Origin: Daedaleopsis sinensis
Lineage: Eukaryota > Basidiomycota > Agaricomycetes > Polyporales > Polyporaceae
DNA: 64,000 bases
Reading direction: 5' to 3'
Assembly (NCBI GenBank): GCA_033807695.1
Contig: CM066304.1
Coordinates: 62,001 to 126,000, forward strand
Shown piece after piece: positions 12,701 to 22,398 of the stretch (its first letter is position 1; the number at the start of each line of letters is the position of its first letter). Below the pieces are notes generated by a model that saw only the letters and a program-made list of their open reading frames with translations, searched no databases and had not been told where the DNA came from. Position numbers and translations under genes: made by a program.

Positions 12701-14359
12701 GCTCCACAGCCAGTGGGCGATGATGCCGCTGAAGCAGAGCAGGAGCACGCAAACGAAGTGGGCGCAGAGTTCGCGCACCGCGCGTCGACTCTCAGCGACG
12801 AACCGCAGTCGTACGAGGAAGCCGTGGCACGCCCCGACGCAGACATGTGGAAGGCCGCCATGGCACAGGAGATGCTTCAATTCGTCAACACGAACCTCTT
12901 CGACGAGGTCGAGCGTCCGCGCGGCCGCAAGGTCGTTGACTGCCGGTGGGTGTTCCGCATCAAGCGGGACGCCAACGGGAACGTCGACAAGTACAAGGCC
13001 CGTCTCGTGGCCAAGGGCTTCACGCAGATCGAAGGCATCGACTATACCGAGACGTTCGCGCCCGTCGCTAAGTACACCACCATCCGCACTCTTCTCTCAC
13101 TCGCCGCAAAGCACGACTGGCACATCCATCAGCTCGACGTCAAGTCCGCGTTCCTCAACGGCGACCTCGACGAGGAAATCTTCATGGAGGCCCCCAAGGG
13201 CTTCCGTGAATCGACCAAGATCGTCTGGAAGCTACGCAAGGCGCTGTATGGATTGAAGCAAGCCGGCCGCGAGTGGTACAAGAAGGTCCGCGAGGTCTTC
13301 ACGGACCTCGAGTTCACGCGCAGCAACGCCGACCACGCCCTCTTCTGGCGTCGCGTCGACGGTACGATCCTCATTGTGTCCGTCTACGTTGACGACATGC
13401 TCGTTTTCTCCCCTAGCAAGGCGCTCATGGACGACCTCGAGCGTACGATGGAGAACAACTGGGACATCACCCGTCTCGGCGACGCTCACTTCATTCTAGG
13501 CATGGAGATCAAACGCGACCGCGCTCGAAGGATCCTCACTCTCAACCAACGCCGGTACACGCTCGACATCCTCGAGAAGCACGGCATGGCGGACTGCCGC
13601 CCTGCGCCGACCCCCATGGTGCAAAACCTAAAACTCCCGAAGCTCGACACCGCCGAGGTTGACACCCAGAAGTACCAGAGCGCTCTTGGATCGCTCATGT
13701 ACCTCATGCTGGGTACACGCCCGGACATCGCGTTCGCTGTCGGCGTACTCAGCCGCCATGCGAACTGTCCCGGCAAGGAACACTGGGACGCGCTCATGCG
13801 TGTCTTCCGCTACCTCCGTGGAACCGTCGACCGCGCGCTCGTATACGACGGAAACGCTGGCAAGACCGTCGGCGCCCTCCAAGGATACGTCGACGCGGAC
13901 TGGGCCGCCGACATCAACGATCGCCGCTCCATCTCGGGATTCGTCTTCTTCGTCTCCAACGCCGCCGTCAGCTGGTCCTCGAAGAAGCAGCCGTCCTGCG
14001 CTCAGTCCAGCACTGAGGCAGAGTACATCGCAATGGCCTCATCCGCCAAGGAGGCCCTCTGGTTCCGCACATTGTTTGAGGAGCTGGAGGAGATCGCGAC
14101 GGACTCGCCCGAGCAAGGCACGCTGCTCCTCGTCGACAACCAGTCGGCCATGGCTCTCGCGAAGAACGCCACTTTCCACGATCGGACGAAGCACATTGCC
14201 GTTCGTCATCATTTCATTCGAGATGAGATCGAGGATGGCAACCTCCGCGCGGAGTACGTCCCCACCGACGACCAGATCGCGGACGTCCTCACCAAGGCCC
14301 TGGCCCGCGAGAAGTTTCACAACTTCTGTGTTGACCTCGGTCTAGTTGATTTGAACTAG
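9782..14359 (+). CDS. copia gag-pol polyprotein
   Basis: A single 1,525-residue frame with the copia domain order. Gag-like region, residues ~55-250 (NFKTWKYRCQKILE). CCHC zinc knuckle near 287-300 (CGHCRKKGHVKDEC). Aspartic protease near 363-368 (WIIDSGAS). Integrase zinc-binding segment near 530-580 (HRRLAH, CSPCLAGKQ), then the catalytic core with D near 598 (HSDLSGP), D near 661 (RSDGGGEY) and E near 695 (PQENGLAER). Reverse transcriptase near 1030-1260 with YVDDM near 1202. RNase H near 1365-1500 (YVDADWA, STEAEY, DNQSAM). Integrase precedes reverse transcriptase, which marks copia rather than gypsy. An alternative start at 9821 (MPSTTDTS) is as plausible as 9782. No stop or frameshift is visible, so the polyprotein looks functional. 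Confidence 0.95.
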   Translation: MLLSKIFPAIHHTMPSTTDTSATPAQASGTTQTPSLSASLSAAVSGALTPSSTFPSGSNRLYDIAALKNDASNFKTWKYRCQKILELRELWGIISGAEPMPDVKADPDAYAAWKRRDQLAQMQITLTLEDVPLDGVVHEPTARKIWLKLMTSYEGTGKQTIAFLIRDLFRGTLSDESAIRPQLDEMVHKHHQLVGFGIHLDEVIVAIAMVVSLPPSYKTLSTILMSSQASLTPELVIEQVTEHEKQLKGDQQLNALVARAQHKGSSNGNSFKGKDKKRGKQDDDKPTCGHCRKKGHVKDECRKLKSEQAAAAARATAKKDAAPAAQADLTAKVAEVHAAPMAHPSDEVVRLYVAKALRSSDPTRWIIDSGASAPMSSHRDYFDTYKVLHAPVRVWMGDERFILAIGVGSVRLSLKDDEQSEPLEVLVPFVYHVPDLNGNLLSVSALVSRGYAVNFLRNGCRIVAPDGQSVGTVVHKDGLYVLRGSVNAPVSASIATLDVDGSEVSDPGPTPDISALVARASGESRATVQTWHRRLAHISPDAVIKMVRKGLVKGMALVGASKKPDGVCSPCLAGKQTRNVIPKTTSAEYPRPNYRIHSDLSGPIQVSTPSGENYADVYVDGYSHHLTVYLLKAKSDQPSTLDTHITHVENLVGEPVAIIRSDGGGEYVNKDVVAICNARGIKHELTNPDTPQENGLAERAWRTIFDKVRTMLAESGLPPTYWGEAAKYAVHILNMTPSSALGDETTPQEAYTGVKPSVAHIRPFGCKAHVHVPDKQRKKLDAKSLECVLLGFSERKKAYRLLHRPTGRILESRDVVFDEGEPDSVPTRVVVSTEPVFPSETAGTPATRIQFVGEEDIPDAPSRRAARPAPAAIPDPLPQEEDVADGAAAQPRSRSPSPPPPRAPSPAAAGPARARRNAAPRIPAPYHVPPPEERRRSSRMRTQPLRLGEDPIFKVTSYARRPRAAGGEEQVAPAPQPVGDDAAEAEQEHANEVGAEFAHRASTLSDEPQSYEEAVARPDADMWKAAMAQEMLQFVNTNLFDEVERPRGRKVVDCRWVFRIKRDANGNVDKYKARLVAKGFTQIEGIDYTETFAPVAKYTTIRTLLSLAAKHDWHIHQLDVKSAFLNGDLDEEIFMEAPKGFRESTKIVWKLRKALYGLKQAGREWYKKVREVFTDLEFTRSNADHALFWRRVDGTILIVSVYVDDMLVFSPSKALMDDLERTMENNWDITRLGDAHFILGMEIKRDRARRILTLNQRRYTLDILEKHGMADCRPAPTPMVQNLKLPKLDTAEVDTQKYQSALGSLMYLMLGTRPDIAFAVGVLSRHANCPGKEHWDALMRVFRYLRGTVDRALVYDGNAGKTVGALQGYVDADWAADINDRRSISGFVFFVSNAAVSWSSKKQPSCAQSSTEAEYIAMASSAKEALWFRTLFEELEEIATDSPEQGTLLLVDNQSAMALAKNATFHDRTKHIAVRHHFIRDEIEDGNLRAEYVPTDDQIADVLTKALAREKFHNFCVDLGLVDLN

Positions 14360-14386
14360 GTAATCCGCTGATACGCTGAGTGGGCG

Positions 14387-14755
14387 TGTTATAGTACAGA
14401 CCATGGACTATCCTTTCCTTACTATACGTTACGATAGTCCCCTTCTCTTTTCTTATGGTACATCGTACAGTACTTACTAGTTACGCTGACTAGACGCTCG
14501 TTACATAATCCGTAAACGCCGCTCTATCTTTTCATCGTTCGTCTCGCTACTCTTTCCTCAGCTGTTGTCTTCACGCACACAGACTGAGGTAAGATCCACG
14601 TTCCTTTATCATACGTTCATGTTCATGTAACTAACAGTACCATGTAGACTCGTTCCTTCGTCTAGGTACAGTACTAATGAACTTAGCTGTTGTCTTCACG
14701 CACACAGACTGAGACTCGTTCCTTCGTCTAGCCCGCTGCCCATTCAACTACGACA
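14387..14755 (+). repeat. right LTR
   Basis: A 369-bp LTR that I read as identical to the left LTR, including the duplicated 29-base word. It should supply the terminator/polyadenylation region of the element RNA. Confidence 0.93.
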
Positions 14756-14760
14756 ATGTC
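14756..14760 (+). repeat. 5-bp target site duplication, right copy
   Basis: ATGTC directly follows the right LTR and matches 9320-9324. On the minus strand these bases (GACAT) are part of the interrupted exon. Confidence 0.92.
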
Positions 14761-16374
14761 TTGGTGTAGCCCATGATGCCGGTCTACATGTCAGATGGGT
14801 CAGCATGAGTATAACGCGTTCGCGTCCGCACGATCAGCTATGCGGCGTCACTCACCCACTCCATCTCCGGCTCCTGCTTCTCGTCGTACATCCCCGGAAA
14901 GACGGCGGGGAGGAACGCGCGGAGCGTGTCGCTTACGCGGGGGTGCACCGTCGCATCGTCGACGGTGTACAGCTCGAACCCGGGCTTTGTCGACTCGCGC
15001 CCGCCGCCGAGGATGACGAGCGGTGCGCTCGCGTTCTTACTCGTATCCGACTGGGCGTCGAGCGGGCGCGGGAACCAGTACTCGAACCCCTCGTTCCCGC
15101 TCCAGCTCGTACGCGTCACCCGCTCGAGCGGGGCGGCCGCGCGGGTGGCGACGACCTGGCCGCGGGTCGGGATGATGCCCGCAGGCCCGCGCAGGTGCGG
15201 GAGGAGGTGCGAGGCGTAGCCATTCGTCGCGTGCAGCACGTACGAGCATGCGATCGGGCCCCGGGGGGTCGTCAGATTCCAGCGGCGGGCGGGCACATCA
15301 TGATCACTGGCAGACTGGGTCCCGGGGGAGATGGGCGCGATCGCGGTCACGGGCGTGCGGGTGTGCAGGGTGAGGTTGGACGTGGAGGAGGAGGTGCCGA
15401 TGTCTAGCGCGGCGCGGTAGAGGTAGGTGACGAGCTTGAGCGGCCAGAGGTTGTGGCCTGGGACGTGTACACCTGGGTACGTCGCGCCGTATTCCTGGGG
15501 GCGGACAGAATGTTAGTGTCGGTTGATTGGAGGTCTACGCTGTGGACGGGGCCGCTATCGCCAATGGGGGCGCATACCTTCTGGACTGCCTCCTTGGTGA
15601 GGAAGTGGACTGCGGAAACGTTCACACCTGCGGCCTTTGCGGCGGCGTAGTCGGCGTGTGCTGCGACGACTTCGGCCTCGGTGAAGAACAGGTCGGCGTG
15701 GCCGCCCTCGACGAGGTCGACGGCCGATGCTTTTCCGGTGTCCTTGAGGAAGGTGACGATGTCGGTCGCGGTGTGTTGCTCGAGAGCTATCGCGCGCACG
15801 GCGTCGTCTGTGCCATAGAGCGCGGCGTAGTCGACGAAGTTGTGGAACGCGGCCGGGGTTAGATGGCCGCCGTTCCTTCCTGCGCAGCAGGTGAGTCATT
15901 TGTGGGGGCGAACGGGCCGGCCCGGAGGGAGGAGTGTGGGCTCTTACCGGTTGCGCCGGAGCCTGCATATGCATGATAGGGACGTCAGCGACGGCTTGAC
16001 TGGGAGAATGAGAAGATGCTCGTACAAAAGTCGCGCGCTTCGAGGACAGAGATCTTCACGGGTGTGCTCGGCTCTGAACGTGAACTAGCAGTCGCGGCGA
16101 GGAGACGCGAGATGTGGTACGCGGCGGAGATCCCGGTTATCCCAGAGCCGATAATACAGATGTCGGCATCGTGCGTGAGCGGACCCTCGCTGCCCTCTTT
16201 CGCGAGGGGGTTCGCGTTCAGGGTGTCGATCCAGAAGGACTTGGTCGGGCTCGGAACGGGTAGTAAAGGCGCTAGGTTGACGTCGACAGTGAGCTCGAGG
16301 ATGGTTTGGTGCTCCGCAAGAGCGTTGAGGAAGAGGGGGAGGACTGTCATGATGGCGAGTTGTAAAGCCAGCAT

Positions 16375-16863
16375 TCGTGCTGTCCGAGTTGAGCCGCCTG
16401 AAAGCTGAGGAACGGAGTCCTGAGCAGCAGGAAACGGTAGTCTGGATAATCGGTTTTAGTCTAGGAGTCTTTGAAGACTAGCATATGTCGTAAACCGTCG
16501 CCGCGGGCGCCCCGGTACGGTAAGCAAAGTGTGTAGTCGTACGTACAGAGGGCGTGTGACTTGTGGTGGTGGTAGTGGTTTAAGACTGCGACTTCAGGTA
16601 CTCGGACCTAGTAACTTTAAGCGCTTCCGCGCGACTCACAGAGCCACCACCATCAAGTTCTCCCTGCCTCGAGAATACTTCGTGCAACTAGTCTGGCAAG
16701 GTAAGTACTACATGCCCAGAGTCTCTGAGAAGACGCAGCGCCGATATTTAAAAGTATCTTATCACAATCACAGCAATACTAGTGCTACAAGCTGCGATCG
16801 TGCCAGTGACCTCGACCATCTCGATAGAGAACTTGAACTGGCATCGCCGTCCAAGGAACGAAA
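16375..16863. promoter_or_regulatory. divergent intergenic region
   Basis: This 489-base gap lies between the start codons of two divergent genes, the FAD oxidoreductase (minus) and the ketopantoate-reductase-like gene (plus). Both promoters must lie here. An AT-rich ATATTTAAAAG at about 16743 could be a TATA-like element for the plus-strand gene, about 120 bases before its ATG. No gene is visible. Confidence 0.4.
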
Positions 16864-18415
16864 ATGTCTCAAGTCAAGGATGTTCTCCTCATAGGCTACG
16901 GAGCTGTGGGAGCCATATGTAGTAGACGTGCTATCTGCAGATCTTACCTGCGAGGCTCACCTTTGTGCCTAGACTCCCTTATCCTGAAACGAAGCGGCCG
17001 CGCTCGTGTAACTGTGATTGCGCGAGGTAACTACGACGCCACGAAGGGTACGTGCTATGTTGATGTTAGAGCTGGTGCTACAGTCGCTGACAAACAACAT
17101 ATTCAGCTCATGGTATGACCTTCCGGAGTGGGAAGTATGGCAATATTGATGGATGGCAACCAGACCGACGTACGTCACCATTGCACCAAGTGTACAAGTT
17201 TGTTACTTTAGGTTGCTGACTTATCTATACATACCTGCAGTGTTCCAAAGGCTTGAAAACGCTCTCGATAGACAGTACTCACACGTGGTGATCACGTCCA
17301 AAGCTATACCTGAGCTACAGCGAACACCGTCATTGCTCGCTCCTCTGCTCTCTGCTCCCTACTCCGATACACACAGCCAGCCGACCTACGTGCTCATGCA
17401 GAATGGGCTGAACGTCGAAGTCGATCTGTACGAAGCTCTAAAGAAGCTCAAACCGGACGAAGAGCCCCGGATCATAAGTACTGCCGTCTGGATCGGCACA
17501 GGGCTCGTCGAGAAGAACGTTGTCGAGCACAACGATTTCGTGGGCCTCTCTTCTTCTACGTACAGCTCCACTCCTGACGCTCTGTCATGGATCAGGACCG
17601 CGTGCAAATGGGGATCTACCGCCCCTCCCCTGCCCCAGTACAAAACACGCCGTCAGAATCCGCCCTGCTCGACGACTTTGCGTCGCTCCTCGCGGCTGGT
17701 GGATCAGAGACGTCCATCGTGCACGAGATCCAGCGGATCAAGTTCACGAAGAACATGTGGAACTGCGTGCTAGGCGCATCCGCTGCGCTCTCCCGGTTCT
17801 CCCTCCGCGAGTTTTTCCGCCCGCCTCACCTTGAGCCAGGGCGCGAAGGCACTGTTCCTGAACCAGACCGCTCGCCAGTGGAGGACCGAGGGCTGCATGC
17901 GACTGCAAGCGAGCGGGCGACGGCGGAGATCCCGCATGCGTCGGCCGCGATCGGCCAGAATACGGTTCCCTTCCTGTACGACACCCTGAACGAGGTGTAT
18001 GCGCTCGGCGCCGCCCTCTTCCCACCGAGTCCGGACACAGACTCATCCCCCGGACTCGGTGATGGGACGGCGAAGGTAGCTGGACTGGACCCGGACGTGG
18101 CGTACAAGACGGTCGCGAACACGGCGCGGCTGCACGCGCGGCCAGACAGCACGCACCTGCCGAGCATGCTCGTCGACATCGAGGCAGGGCGGCCGATGGA
18201 GGTCGAGCATGTCGTCGGAGAGGTCGTGAGGATGGGGAGACGTGCGGGGGTGAGCTTGCCGGTGCGTGTGACTCGCTTCTGTGTGGGTGCGGCTCGGAAT
18301 GGGCTAACACGCGCGACAGAGGATGGAGACGCTTTATGCGCTTCTGCTGGTAGTGCAGAACCAGTTCTTGAGGAGGGCTAGAGAAAGGGAAGGGTCAGTG
18401 AGCTCGCGCATGTGA
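16864..18415 (+). CDS. ketopantoate reductase-like protein (ApbA/PanE family)
   Basis: The family reduces 2-dehydropantoate to pantoate with NADPH in CoA synthesis; fungi carry several paralogues whose substrates are unclear. The Rossmann start is VLLIGYGAVGAIY (16864 onward, interrupted by an intron at 16918). Next come RVTVIARGNYDA and HGMTFRSGKYG. The catalytic-lysine segment VVITSKAIPEL is near 17290 and VLMQNGLNVE near 17395. The C-terminal helical domain carries KFTKNMWN near 17740. Introns are near 16918-16970, 17048-17107, 17162-17239, 17540-17595 and 18261-18320. The last exon reads RMETLYALLLVVQNQ and stops at 18413-18415. A less conserved insert after NTVPFLYDTLNE is rich in Ser/Pro. 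It appears intact. The exact reaction is an inference from the family. Confidence 0.82.
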
Positions 18416-18748
18416 GAACCGTTGTAGGGCGGTCGTCTTCCGCTGCTGGTAGAATACTAGTGAAGCTTCCTTTCAGTGTCTGGAACGATGTACAGTTTTA
18501 GAGGCAATAGGTCCTGAATGAATCTCGACGTGTGCCAGTTTGAAGTACTAGTGAGGCTAGTACTTAGGTCAAGGTAATGGTACGTAAGTAGGGAAAAGGG
18601 GTTAGGGTTAGATGCTGTATCTGCGCGCGCGACTTGCTTCACGACGAAACTCTTTGATCCTCTACCACCTCCCTATCCTCCCTCTTTCCTCGCGCCGCTC
18701 TCAGAACGGTTCTCACCGCAACCAACAGTCTCGAGCCAGTCGCACACG
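18416..18748. other. intergenic, presumed coronin promoter
   Basis: No gene is visible in these 333 bases. They hold the 3' end of the reductase-like gene and the promoter of coronin. A short GGTTAGGGTTAG occurs near 18600 but is only two units long. Confidence 0.4.
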
Positions 18749-20688
18749 ATGTCGCGGTTTGTGCGAGCATCCAAATATCGGTGCGCCCGCCCCGCCGCCT
18801 TGCCTATCCGAGTCTTACACCGCCCGCAGCCACGTCTTTGGCCAGCAGGGCAAGAAGGAGTACGGGTTTGACAATGTCAAGGTTACGAACTCTGCCTGGG
18901 ACACGAACGTGATCTCCGCGTCGACGGTGAGTGCGATCTTCCTATGATCTCTCCGTCCCACCTACCCCGCCCCATAGCGCTACGTCTCCCTCAACTGGAA
19001 CTCGTCCGGCGGCGGTGCGTTCGCGATCCTTCCCCTGCCCTCCCCATTCGCGCCCCTCCCGACCGGATTCCCGTCCAAACTGCCCGACCTCCTCCCGCTT
19101 GCCCGCTCCCACACCGCCCCCGTGCTCGACACCGACTGGTCCCCGTTCAACGACTCCGTCGTCGCCTCCGCCGGCGAGGACGGCAAGGTCCTCATCTGGA
19201 AGGTCGAGTCCGCCGTGTTCGACGGCTGGGGCTCCGACGGCTGGGAGCCCCAGGACCTGGACCCCGTCGCGCGCATCGACGTCTCCCCCCGCCGCGTCGG
19301 CCACACCCTCTTCCACCCGACGGCCAACAACGTCCTCGCGACCTCGACCGGCGACCACGTCGTCAAGCTCTGGGACCTCGCGAACCCCGAGGGTCCGAAG
19401 AGCGTCCTCGGCGGCCACGGCGACGCTATCCAGAGTCTGACGTTCAACCCGTCGGGGACCGTGCTGGTCACGACCTGCAGGGACAGGAAGATTCGCATGT
19501 TCGACCCCCGCGCGGGCAACGACCCCGTCAGGGTTGGCGAGGGCCACGGTGGGATCAAGGTGCGTCGTTGTCGTGTGATCGGCTGAGAGCGGCGGCTGAG
19601 GCATCGTGTAGGGTGCGCGTGTCGCTTGGATGGGCGACAAGGACCGGATCGTGACGACTGGATTCAGCAAGATGAGCGACCGACAGGTGGCGATCTGGGA
19701 GACCGGCGGGCTGAGCAACGTCAAGACGATAACGATCGACCAGACGTCTGGCGTGCTCATGCCGTTCTGGACGGACAACAACATCCTCTTCCTCGGTGAG
19801 AGTCTTGCCGTGCTCTGTGCATGCTAACATATGCTCATAACACGTCTATCTAGCTGGCAAAGGGTGCGTGCTCTGCGCGCGCGAGGCCGCACAGATACTG
19901 ACGTAAACACCACGGACAGCGACGGTAACATCCGCTACTACGAGTACGAGAACGACAACCTGTTCCCGCTCGCCGAGTACAAGTCGTCGGACCCGCAGCG
20001 CGGGATGTGCTTCCTGCCCCGACGCGGTCTGAGCGTGTCCGACTGCGAGATAGCGCGCGCGCTCAAGGTCGCCGCGAACTCCATCGAGGCCATCGCGTTC
20101 ATCGTGCCCCGAAAAGTACGTCCTCCGTATCTAACCGTTGCTGATGTGCGTACTCAGCCGCGTCTCGCACAGTCGGACTCGTTCCAGTCGGACATCTACC
20201 CGCCCGCGCCCTCGGCGGAGCCCGCGCTGTCCGCAGCCGAGTTCTTCTCCGGCAAGACGGCCCCGCCCAAGCTCGTCTCGCTCGACGACGGCTCGATCTT
20301 CGCCGCCGCGGCCACCCCCATCTCCGTCCCTTCCCCAGCTACGCCCTCGGCCCCGACCCCAACGCGAACCTCTACTGCGCCGACGCCTGCGCCGGCTGCC
20401 CCGATTGTCGTCGTGAGGGAGGAGCCAGCGCCCGCACCCGCCCCGACCCCGGTGAGGGCCGAGCTAGTGCGCGCGCCGTCGTCTGATGTGAGTGTTCTGT
20501 TCTACCCGTTGCTGCAGGGCTGGCGCTCACACGGGGCACAGGACACAAATGCATCGGCGCTCAAGGAGGAGAACGCGCGGCTGGCGGCGGAGCTGCGCGA
20601 TGCGCGCGCGCAGATCCGGAACCTGGAGCTCCAGGTGGAGACGGTGCGCGCGAACGCGCGCAAGGCGGCCGCGCTGCTCGACAGCTGA
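18749..20688 (+). CDS. CRN1: coronin
   Basis: Coronin is a WD40 protein that bundles F-actin and tunes Arp2/3 and cofilin at cortical actin patches. The first exon gives MSRFVRASKYR, and a short intron joins it to HVFGQQGKKEYGFDNVKV, the conserved coronin N-terminus. The WD repeats follow from about 19010 to 19900, with SASEDGK-like (ASAGEDGKVLIW), HVVKLWDLANPEG and GTVLVTTCRDRKIRMFD. The coronin C-terminal extension is clear (GNIRYYEYEND, QRGMCFLPRRGL). A Pro/Ala/Thr-rich unique region follows (20160-20480), and the last exon is a coiled coil (ENARLAAELRDARAQIRNLE) for trimerisation. About seven short introns are present and the frame holds throughout. It looks intact. Confidence 0.92.
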
Positions 20689-21289
20689 GCGCGAGTTTTC
20701 TTGTTGGCGGAGCGAGCAGAACGCTGAAATGCGCTCTCCCGTTGAGCGGGGCGCGTGGAGGGGATGTGGGAATGGCTATACATGGGTATGGGTACCTGCA
20801 AAAGCCGGGAGCGTACAGGTGAGGGCCAGGACTCGGGATTTAGTGTGGTAGACGAAATGGAATGAAAAACAATGTATGTCTTCTTGTCGTCCGCGTGGAT
20901 GTCCACTGACGCTTGAAGCCGGGATCGCGAGTGGTAGCGCAAGCACCGCGAGATCCATGCGTGCTTGGCCATCGTCCGTGTGCTATCTCTGGTTGTGTCC
21001 GCGTCGAGTGTTCGGTGCACAGTCCGTATGTAGGGTCACTTTCATGTACTCCCGCAGGCCGTTAGGGACGTGTCAGTCAGTCATAGCGGTGGATGAGAGT
21101 CTGGTCGACGGTCGTAGTCTCTCGATTCGCACGTCGATCCCCACCGCCTAGTCCTCTCCGTGACCAAGTCTATCACGGTCACCCAGCCAAGTCTTTCAAG
21201 CCCATGGAGTCTCTCAAAGATCTCGCCGCAGTTGCCGCCACTTCCACTTCAACTGCGGGGCAAGAATTGTCAGCGGCGGGAACTACGCA
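20689..21289. other. intergenic
   Basis: The 3' flank of coronin followed by the point where likeness to ATG7 on the opposite strand is lost. No gene is visible. The ATG7 catalytic-cysteine region that should follow on the minus strand is not recognisable here. Confidence 0.4.
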
Positions 21290-22350
21290 CTCACCTCTGA
21301 CGGTGCGACGATGTCGTTGCAGTAGTAGTACCCAAGCCGTTTCCCGTCCGCGCCGAGCGCCCGTGCGCCGTGTCGCATGACGAGGAAGGTGTCGAACCCG
21401 AGTGCGGCGTTGAGCACGACCGTGGCCGTGCCGAGCACCGTGGGCAGCCACCGGCTCTCGCGTGTGTCCATGAGGAGGAGGATGATGTCGTGGTCATCGA
21501 CGAGCCTCTCGAGCGTCGCGACGTCCTTCTTTGGCCTGCTCGACGACGCCGGTGGGACCGGGTGCCCGGGCATCGGGATGCTCAGGTTGTGACCTATCGC
21601 GTTCTGGGGATACAATCAGCGGCTCTGAATGGGAAAGTGAAGCGGAGAGCTCACGCGGATAGCGGCTGCCTCACCGGGTTCGAGAACAAAACCCGGGCGG
21701 AGTCAACGAAGGCAATAGTCCGCACGCCCCATCCCTGTCATCGGGTCAGTACAACGCCTCACCTGCTAGGATTCGAGAGAGGCCTACCGTGAGGGTACGA
21801 GTGAGATAGCATCCGAGTGTACCCGCGCCGAGGAGCAAGCACCGGGTGCTTGCGACCTTGTCGAGATCGAGCCCGGGCAGGATGCGCCATCGCATCTGCT
21901 TGAGATTCAAGTCGGCGGCTCTCCCCCGGCATGTTTGACAACCCCGGAGCGACTCTTCCATCCCTCAACGGAGCAGAGGCGTGCAGTTGGGATTGAACGG
22001 CGTAGAGCGTTCACGCAGCATTAGGAAGTGACACGTCGATCGCGTTGGAACGGGCAAGTGGACTAGGGCGGAGACGTACCACATCCGCGCCGAGCGCGTC
22101 CTCTGCAGACCCCACTCGCCGTTGATCCTCCAACGACCGCCGGGAACGCGAACGAGTAGTAGTACTTGTACTTCTTGAGGTCCGCAAAGGTGATGAGCAG
22201 GAGGAGGTGCACGGTCGTCGGAGAGGCGGAGGACGTCGATTTTAAATTTGAGATCGGTGAGGGCGCGTGCTGTGCGCTGCTGTGCGTACACGGTAGACTC
22301 AGGGGCACGTGATGCTTGGTCCAACAACGACGACCGTCGCACGCCGCTCG
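21290..22350 (-). pseudogene. ATG7 (autophagy E1-like enzyme) relic
   Basis: ATG7 activates Atg8 and Atg12 in autophagy. On the minus strand several ATG7 blocks lie in the right order: FADLKKYKYYYSFAFPA (near 22190), WRINGEWG (near 22110, in another frame), [18 protein letters not shown] with the nucleotide-binding loop [11 protein letters not shown] (near 21900-21800), GWGVRTIAFVDSARVLFSNPVRQPL (21750-21660) and [12 protein letters not shown] to [13 protein letters not shown] and [12 protein letters not shown] (21600-21290). Missing are the N-terminal domain start, a large middle part, about 30 residues that normally separate NPVRQPL from the SIPMPGHP block, and the whole C-terminal domain with the catalytic cysteine. 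The frame also changes between FAFPA and WRINGEWG. Some introns are still present, so it arose by DNA duplication and decay rather than retroposition. A working ATG7 is presumably elsewhere. Confidence 0.8.
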
Positions 22351-22398
22351 AGGGCGCTTGCCCTCGTTGTCTCTGTCTAAGTCTTTAGTCTATCGCCA

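Larger units (their letters stand above)
9325..14755 (+). mobile_element. complete Ty1/copia LTR retrotransposon
   Basis: A full-length element of 5,431 bp: two 369-bp LTRs that appear identical base for base, a primer-binding site directly after the left LTR, one long gag-pol frame and a short purine-rich tract (GAGTGGGCG) before the right LTR. The LTRs begin TGTTA and end GACA, so they have TG...CA ends. The 5-bp flanking repeat ATGTC proves transposition. It lies in an exon of the FAD oxidoreductase gene, in the opposite orientation. With an open frame and matching LTRs it looks young and may be able to move. Confidence 0.95.
8984..16374 (-). pseudogene. FAD-dependent oxidoreductase (DAO family), split by copia element
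   Basis: This is a DAO-superfamily flavoenzyme that would oxidise an amine or amino acid; the substrate is unknown. The start at 16374 gives a hydrophobic leader. The dinucleotide-binding motif is IIGSGITGISAAYH, followed by SGATGRNGGHLTP across two short introns, the central substrate-domain exons (15584-14860) and GIIPTRGQVV. The exon encoding EWTGIMGYTKT is cut after GACAT. Beyond the element the gene resumes at 9324 with SDPF, then VGPVLDP, the second FAD-contact motif ISAGYTGHGMPRAYG, and a last exon ending at 8984. Removing 9325-14755 plus one copy of the 5-bp duplication restores an exact frame and intact splice sites. Read through into the LTR, the protein ends two codons later (TLS, stop) and loses about 75 C-terminal residues, including an FAD contact. 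This allele is therefore probably inactive. It shares a 489-base upstream region with the divergent gene at 16864. Confidence 0.88.

Noticed and set aside
16529..16894. Plus-strand frame of 121 codons before the ketopantoate-reductase-like gene
   Set aside because: It overlaps the true start in a different frame and has no recognisable content.
18597..18612. Telomere-like GGTTAGGGTTAG
   Set aside because: Only two units, in a normal intergenic region between intact genes.
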